Source: G020353235 sp035528295 (GTDB taxonomy: Bacteria > Chloroflexota > Dehalococcoidia > Dehalococcoidales > JAUYDJ01). From it: 20,606 nucleotides of DNA. Below are positions 16,871-20,606 of this stretch, one piece after another; positions within the stretch are counted from its first letter, which is position 1; each line of letters begins with the position of its first letter. Location: assembly GCA_035528295.1 (NCBI GenBank), contig DATKYY010000049.1, forward strand, positions 1 to 20,606, written 5' to 3'. Made by a program: the position numbers and the translations under genes. The notes under the pieces were generated by a model. That model saw only the letters and a list, made by a program, of their open reading frames with translations, was not told the DNA's origin and searched no databases.

Positions 16871-17793
16871 ACCCTGGCTTATCGGCTGAGGAGATTATCG
16901 CTGACCTGGGCGATAAGGCCAAGCCGTTGCTCAGTTCCAGGCTGGTCGGGCTGTCCAACCTGAGTCCGGATGAGCTTGAGCTTTTAGACAAGGTATGGGC
17001 GGCGATTGAGCCCAAGCGGCGGCGGCAGATTGTTTATCGGCTGGTTGAGCTCGTTGAGGATAACTTTGAGCTTAACTTTGATGATATTTTCCGGTATTGC
17101 CTCAAAGACGAGGACAGCGAGGTAAAATGCAAGGCGATTGAGGGGCTGTGGGAAAGTGAAGAGCCCTCTCTGGTCAGTCCCCTGATTGAGCTACTGGAGC
17201 AGGATAGCTCGGCCGATGTCCAGGCGATGGCGGCCAGTGCCCTGGGTAATTTCGCCATGCTGGCGGAGCAGGAAAAGCTGCGTTCCTGCCGTAAAGCCAA
17301 AATATGCCAGGCTTTGTTTGATATTATTGATGACCAGAGCCGCACCATAGGGGTCAGGCGCCGTGCCCTGGAGGCAGCCTCCCCGTTAAGCCTGCCTCAG
17401 GTGAGTCAGGCAATTCGCCAGGCTTACCAGAGCCATAATCCTGAATTCAAGGTCAGCGCTATCTACGCCATGGGCCGGAACTATGACCCGGCCTGGCTAC
17501 CGATACTGCTCAAGGAGTTAGCCAGCGCCGATGCTGAAATACGCTACGAAGCGGTGGTTGCCTGCGGTGAGATGGGCAGGGAAGGGGCGGTAGCCCCGGC
17601 GACCAGACTGGTCAATGACCCCGATACCGATGTGCGGCTGGCGGCAATTCAGGCACTGGGTAAGATCGGGGGCAGTGAGGCCAAGAACTGTCTGGAGGAG
17701 TGCCGGTATAACTCCAGCGAGGCAGTCCGCGAGGCAGCCAGGCAGGCCCTTGCCGAGCTGGAGGCGTGGGAAACCCCGCTTTCTTTCAGATAG
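16861..17793 (+). CDS. HEAT-repeat protein
   Basis: The 310-residue protein is built largely of alpha-helical HEAT repeats from about residue 75 onward. Repeating units can be seen, for example SPLIELLEQDSSADVQAMAA, LLKELASADAEIRYEAVVA and ATRLVNDPDTDVRLAAIQAL, each followed by an ALG, CGEMG or LGKIG turn. There is no enzymatic motif, signal peptide or membrane segment, so it is probably a cytoplasmic binding scaffold. The first 70 residues are acidic and helical. The ATG lies inside the 3' end of the PAC2 gene, preceded by GAGGAGG, so the two are probably translated together. The relation to phycobilisome-lyase-type HEAT proteins is only structural. Confidence 0.85.
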   Translation: MELDPGLSAEEIIADLGDKAKPLLSSRLVGLSNLSPDELELLDKVWAAIEPKRRRQIVYRLVELVEDNFELNFDDIFRYCLKDEDSEVKCKAIEGLWESEEPSLVSPLIELLEQDSSADVQAMAASALGNFAMLAEQEKLRSCRKAKICQALFDIIDDQSRTIGVRRRALEAASPLSLPQVSQAIRQAYQSHNPEFKVSAIYAMGRNYDPAWLPILLKELASADAEIRYEAVVACGEMGREGAVAPATRLVNDPDTDVRLAAIQALGKIGGSEAKNCLEECRYNSSEAVREAARQALAELEAWETPLSFR

Positions 17794-17815
17794 TTGACAT
17801 AAGGAGCTGTTTTTG

Positions 17816-18343
17816 ATGATTACCGGCCAGAAGGTGGTGCTGCGCGATAAAAAATTAAGCGATGCCCGCAATGACTATAAGTGGAAGAAAGACCCCGAGC
17901 TGGCGCAGCTTGATGCGGCGCCACGGTTAACCAGTAGCTTTGCCCAGTATCTGCTGAGCTACAGCGCTGATTTGCACCTTTCTCGTTCCACCAGCCGCCA
18001 GTTTGCTATCGAGACTACGGACGGCAGGTATATTGGCAACTGCGGCTTTTATGACATCAGCTACATCCGGGGCGAAGCTGAGCTGGGCATCATGATTGGT
18101 GACCGCGATTACTGGGATAAGGGCTACGGCGTCGATGCGGTAAACACCCTGGTTGATTACATCTTTCGGGAGACAAAGCTTAACCGCATCTACTTAAAGA
18201 CACTGACCGGTAACTTAAGAGCCCACCGCTGCTTTGAGAAGTGTGGCTTCAGCCAGTACGCAAAGTGGGAGAGGGACGGGTATAACTTTGTGCTGATGGA
18301 GATAAACCGCAGCCAGTGGCGGGAGCAGACGGAAAAGGCTTGA
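17816..18343 (+). CDS. GNAT-family N-acetyltransferase
   Basis: The 175-residue protein has the RimJ/RimL-like GNAT fold, transferring acetyl from acetyl-CoA to an amino group. The N-terminal strand reads GQKVVLRDKKLSD, followed by KDPELAQLD. A central IGNCGFYDISYIRGEAELGIMIG strand pair precedes the acetyl-CoA pyrophosphate loop DRDYWDKGYGVDAV. The C-terminal NLRAHRCFEKCGF motif is typical of the family. The ATG at 17816 lies nine bases after AAGGAG (17801-17806); an adjacent TTG at 17813 would add one residue. It begins 22 nt after the HEAT gene and ends 5 nt from the convergent MaoC gene. Its target is unknown. Confidence 0.9.
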   Translation: MITGQKVVLRDKKLSDARNDYKWKKDPELAQLDAAPRLTSSFAQYLLSYSADLHLSRSTSRQFAIETTDGRYIGNCGFYDISYIRGEAELGIMIGDRDYWDKGYGVDAVNTLVDYIFRETKLNRIYLKTLTGNLRAHRCFEKCGFSQYAKWERDGYNFVLMEINRSQWREQTEKA

Positions 18344-18348
18344 TGTTT

Positions 18349-18783
18349 TTATTGCTTCCGGTGCGGTAGGGCGACCGTAGCCGTACCGGATAGAGTTTTC
18401 TCCCCCCGCGGGTTCTCCGCCCAGAGGCTACAGTCTATATAATATTTATCAGCCATAGTATACTGCTTGATTACCTTGCCCCGGCAGGTAAGGGTCTCCT
18501 CGGGGAAGTTCATCCCCTTGTAGCTGCAATTCAGTTTCTGGAGAACGCCCTGCTCTCCTGTCCAGTCGCTTAATAGCTGTGCCAAAAAGCTGAAAGCCAG
18601 CTGACCCTGGACGATAACCCCGGGCAGCCCCCGGCTCCGGGCGAAGTCTTTATCAAAGTGGATGGGGTTGTTGTCGCCGGAGACTTCGCCCCACCTCACC
18701 AGCTGGTCGGTGGTCGGCTTTTTGACCAGGGGCGGTATTTCACTGCCGACGGCTATATCTTCATAGTAGAGCTGCTTTTTCAT
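18349..18783 (-). CDS. MaoC-like (R)-hydroxyacyl dehydratase subunit
   Basis: The 144-residue hot-dog protein has the hydratase-2 motif VSGDNNPIHFDKDFA near residues 35-49, with the catalytic Asp and His in place. It would hydrate trans-2-enoyl thioesters or dehydrate (R)-3-hydroxyacyl thioesters. I choose the ATG at 18783 because it overlaps the stop of the upstream gene as ATGA (18780-18783), the usual coupled arrangement. A longer frame from 18807 would add eight residues inside the upstream gene. The GVIVQGQLAF stretch lines the substrate tunnel in relatives. Together with the next gene it resembles HadA/HadB-type heterodimers. Whether it works on CoA or ACP esters is not clear. Confidence 0.88.
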   Translation of the reverse strand: MKKQLYYEDIAVGSEIPPLVKKPTTDQLVRWGEVSGDNNPIHFDKDFARSRGLPGVIVQGQLAFSFLAQLLSDWTGEQGVLQKLNCSYKGMNFPEETLTCRGKVIKQYTMADKYYIDCSLWAENPRGEKTLSGTATVALPHRKQ

Positions 18784-19190
18784 TGGGCGATAAGTACCTG
18801 GCGGCACCGGGCCACCAGCTCCTGTCTTTGATTTTTATAGGTCAGCTCAATGGTGAGGAAAGCCACCGGGCGGTTGTCTTTGCCGGCGCGCTGGCGGAGC
18901 TTGGCCAGCTGGCTGCTGACCGTTATCCGGTCGCCTGCCCTGACCGGCTGGTGGCACTCCAGCTCGGTGCTGCCGTGAAGGAGGGTAGGGAAGAGAGAAA
19001 TCAGCTCGGGCAAAATCCGGGCAAAGCCCAGAGTGGGGATGAGGCTGGGCGGGGCAATGTCCTGCCAGCGGGGGTTGGGGTCGCCGATAGCCCGGGCAAA
19101 GCTGGTTATCTTTGCCTTTTCAATCTGATATACCCCCACCTCCCGCTCCACCCCGATTCTGTCTTTCAGCTCTTCAATACCCTCTGCCAT
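18780..19190 (-). CDS. MaoC N-terminal-type (FAS1-like) dehydratase subunit
   Basis: The 136-residue protein fits the MaoC_dehydrat_N family. It has an N-terminal helix region (IEELKDRIGVEREVG), the hot-dog helix with SFARAIGDPNPRWQD near 29-43, then PPSLIPTLGF. The second half has the strand pattern HQPVRAGDRITVSSQLAKL. The full hydratase-2 Asp-x-x-x-x-His pair is not present, so it is probably the non-catalytic, substrate-binding partner of the MaoC protein encoded downstream. The start at 19188-19190 has a GAGGTGAGC-type site just upstream. It diverges from mtnA across a 69-bp gap that contains an inverted repeat. Confidence 0.82.
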   Translation of the reverse strand: MAEGIEELKDRIGVEREVGVYQIEKAKITSFARAIGDPNPRWQDIAPPSLIPTLGFARILPELISLFPTLLHGSTELECHQPVRAGDRITVSSQLAKLRQRAGKDNRPVAFLTIELTYKNQRQELVARCRQVLIAQ

Positions 19191-19206
19191 CGCTCACCTC
19201 AACATC

Positions 19207-19227
19207 GCTAAACCAAGCCAGTTTAGC
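19207..19227. promoter_or_regulatory. Inverted repeat between divergent genes, possible operator
   Basis: GCTAAAC (19207-19213) and GTTTAGC (19221-19227) form a perfect seven-base inverted repeat with a seven-base spacer. It lies between the divergent MaoC and mtnA genes. The symmetry suits a dimeric repressor site, though no regulator gene is nearby. Confidence 0.4.
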
Positions 19228-19259
19228 CTGCCCAGGCTGGGGTGTCAAGGAAGCACCCC

Positions 19260-20330
19260 TTGACGGCTGAGCTGGGCTGGGTTACATTTAACTCGGTGAA
19301 GAACTATCAGCCTATAGAGTGGCTGGGCAGCCGGGTCAAAATCCTTGACCAGACAAGGCTACCCGGGGAAGAAGTCTATCTGGAGCTCAGCGACACTCAG
19401 AGCATAGCCTCTGCCATAAAAGAGTTGAAGGTCAGGGGGGCGCCCGCCATCGGGGTAATCGGGGCTTACGGCGTCGCCCTGGGTGCTCTGGGTATTCAAA
19501 CCGGTGCTATTGATGAATTCCGCAAGAAGCTTGGTGATGTAATCCAGACCATTGCCGCCACCCGCCCTACCGCCCGCAACCTCTTCCGCATGCTTGGCCG
19601 CATGAAGCAGGTGGCTGAATCTGGGAAAAGTATTGATGGGATTAAAAAAGCGCTTGCCGGGGAAGCCGTCAAGATACACACCGAGGAGGCGGAGGCAACC
19701 CGAAAATTAAGTGAGTCCGGCGCTGGACTGATTAAAGACGGCTTTACTGTCCTGACCCACTGCAACACCGGACCGCTGGCGACCACCGGCTACGGCACCG
19801 CTCTGGGGGTGATTATCCGCGCCTTTGAGCAGGGCAAAAAAATCAGGGTCTTGGCTACCGAGACCCGCCCGCTATTACAGGGGGCGCGCCTCACCGCCTG
19901 GGAATTAAAGCAAGCGGGCATTCCCTTTAATCTTATTACCGATTCTATGGCGGGCTACTTTATGCGTAAGGGGGAGGTTGACTGCGTCATTGTCGGTGCT
20001 GACCGCATCGCCGGCAACGGCGATACCGCCAACAAAATCGGCACCTACACCCTGGCGGTGCTGGCGAAAGAGCACCGGATTCCCTTCTATGTTGCCGCCC
20101 CCACCACCACCGTTGACCTTGAGCTTAAAAGCGGGGAGGAAATCCCCATTGAGCAGAGAAATCAGGATGAAGTAACCCATATTCAGGGGGTGGCTATCGC
20201 CCCCGCCGGCATCAAAGCGCAGAACCCCGCCTTTGATGTCACCCCGAATAAGTACATAACTGCCATCATAACCGAGAGTGGTATAATTAAACCGCCCTTC
20301 GGGGAGGGGATTAATAAGGTCTGCAAATGA
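19260..20330 (+). CDS. mtnA: S-methyl-5-thioribose-1-phosphate isomerase
   Basis: The protein, 356 residues from the TTG at 19260, converts methylthioribose-1-phosphate to methylthioribulose-1-phosphate in the methionine salvage pathway. Family motifs are DQTRLPG near the start, VRGAPAIG (about 58-65), the catalytic Cys168 in THCNTGPLATTGYGTALG, and Asp248 in VGADRIAGNGDTANKIGTY. The TTG start has AAGGAAG at 19247-19253 six bases upstream. Alternatives are GTG at 19242 and GTG at 19296 (the latter closest to the usual N-terminus but without a ribosome binding site), so the start is uncertain. The gene is followed after 12 nt by mtnP, the preceding enzyme of the pathway. It is distantly related to eIF2B subunits, but the catalytic residues mark it as MtnA. 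Confidence 0.93.
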   Translation: MTAELGWVTFNSVKNYQPIEWLGSRVKILDQTRLPGEEVYLELSDTQSIASAIKELKVRGAPAIGVIGAYGVALGALGIQTGAIDEFRKKLGDVIQTIAATRPTARNLFRMLGRMKQVAESGKSIDGIKKALAGEAVKIHTEEAEATRKLSESGAGLIKDGFTVLTHCNTGPLATTGYGTALGVIIRAFEQGKKIRVLATETRPLLQGARLTAWELKQAGIPFNLITDSMAGYFMRKGEVDCVIVGADRIAGNGDTANKIGTYTLAVLAKEHRIPFYVAAPTTTVDLELKSGEEIPIEQRNQDEVTHIQGVAIAPAGIKAQNPAFDVTPNKYITAIITESGIIKPPFGEGINKVCK

Positions 20331-20342
20331 AGGAGGTTCTTG

Positions 20343-20606
20343 ATGCCTGAGGCTAAGATTGGGGTGATTGGGGGGACGGGACTTTATGATATTGAGGGGA
20401 TGACCGGTATTGAGGAAGTTGACATAAATACACCCTTCGGCAAGCCGAGCAATAAGTTAATCGTGGGCAGGCTGGAGGGGGTGGGGATTGCCTTTCTGCC
20501 CCGCCACGGCTGGGGGCACCGCATCATGCCCACCGAGCTGCCGGTGAGAGCCAATATCTACGCCCTGAAGTCGCTGGGGGTGGAGCATATCATCGCCGTC
20601 TGCTCG
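20343..20606 (+). CDS. mtnP: 5'-methylthioadenosine phosphorylase, N-terminal part
   Basis: The 88 visible residues, running to the right edge, match the N-terminus of the MtnP/PNP family. The start is MPEAKIGVIGGTGLYDI with the phosphate-binding GGTG loop, followed by TPFGKPSNKL and FLPRHG. ANIYALKSLGVEHIIAVCS is the stretch that precedes the ribose-binding strand. The enzyme phosphorolyses methylthioadenosine to adenine and methylthioribose-1-phosphate, which MtnA then isomerises. A clear AGGAGG site (20331-20336) precedes the ATG. Canonical members usually have RHGRGH where this one has RHGWGH. MTA and purine-nucleoside phosphorylases cannot be fully separated on this fragment, but the mtnA neighbour strongly favours MtnP. 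Confidence 0.92.
   Translation, partial: MPEAKIGVIGGTGLYDIEGMTGIEEVDINTPFGKPSNKLIVGRLEGVGIAFLPRHGWGHRIMPTELPVRANIYALKSLGVEHIIAVCS

Overview
The window carries chromosomal housekeeping genes of an anaerobic bacterium, most likely from the Dehalococcoidia or a related part of the Chloroflexota. That assignment rests on recall: the 16S rRNA gene looks like that group, and it stands alone without a 23S gene, an arrangement known from Dehalococcoides. I could not run an alignment. Start codons are a mix of ATG, GTG and TTG, and genes are tightly packed. I see no insertion sequence, prophage, integron, CRISPR array or plasmid gene.

Layout. (1) Positions 1-7774, minus strand: a compact operon read as carB, rpiB, ackA, xfp-like, tal (tal runs off the left edge). 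Apart from carB it is a route from pentose phosphates to acetyl phosphate, acetate and ATP: RpiB and transaldolase interconvert sugar phosphates, the phosphoketolase-like enzyme would make acetyl phosphate, and acetate kinase would yield ATP. (2) Positions 7907-10332, plus strand: a divergently transcribed polar amino-acid ABC transporter (lipoprotein binding protein, permease, ATPase). (3) Positions 10362-13261, minus strand: a solitary 16S rRNA gene flanked by a perfect 28-bp inverted repeat, then an alpha/beta hydrolase, a small two-helix membrane protein and a tRNA-Ile(GAU) with its own promoter. (4) Positions 13305-18343, plus strand: tldD, tldE/pmbA, a PAC2-family protein, a HEAT-repeat protein and a GNAT acetyltransferase, with very short gaps or overlaps. 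(5) Positions 18349-19190, minus strand: a coupled pair of MaoC-type hot-dog dehydratase subunits. (6) Positions 19260-20606, plus strand: mtnA and the 5' part of mtnP, the first steps of methylthioadenosine salvage.

Most of the window is ordinary. The points most worth a second look are the atypical active-site motifs of the phosphoketolase-like protein and its operon with carB; the TldD/TldE-PAC2-HEAT-GNAT cluster, which combines a known peptide protease pair with a proteasome-chaperone-like fold; and the broken-up rRNA operon, in which the 16S gene and tRNA-Ile lie on the same strand but are separated by two protein genes and have separate promoters. None is proven to be a new system.
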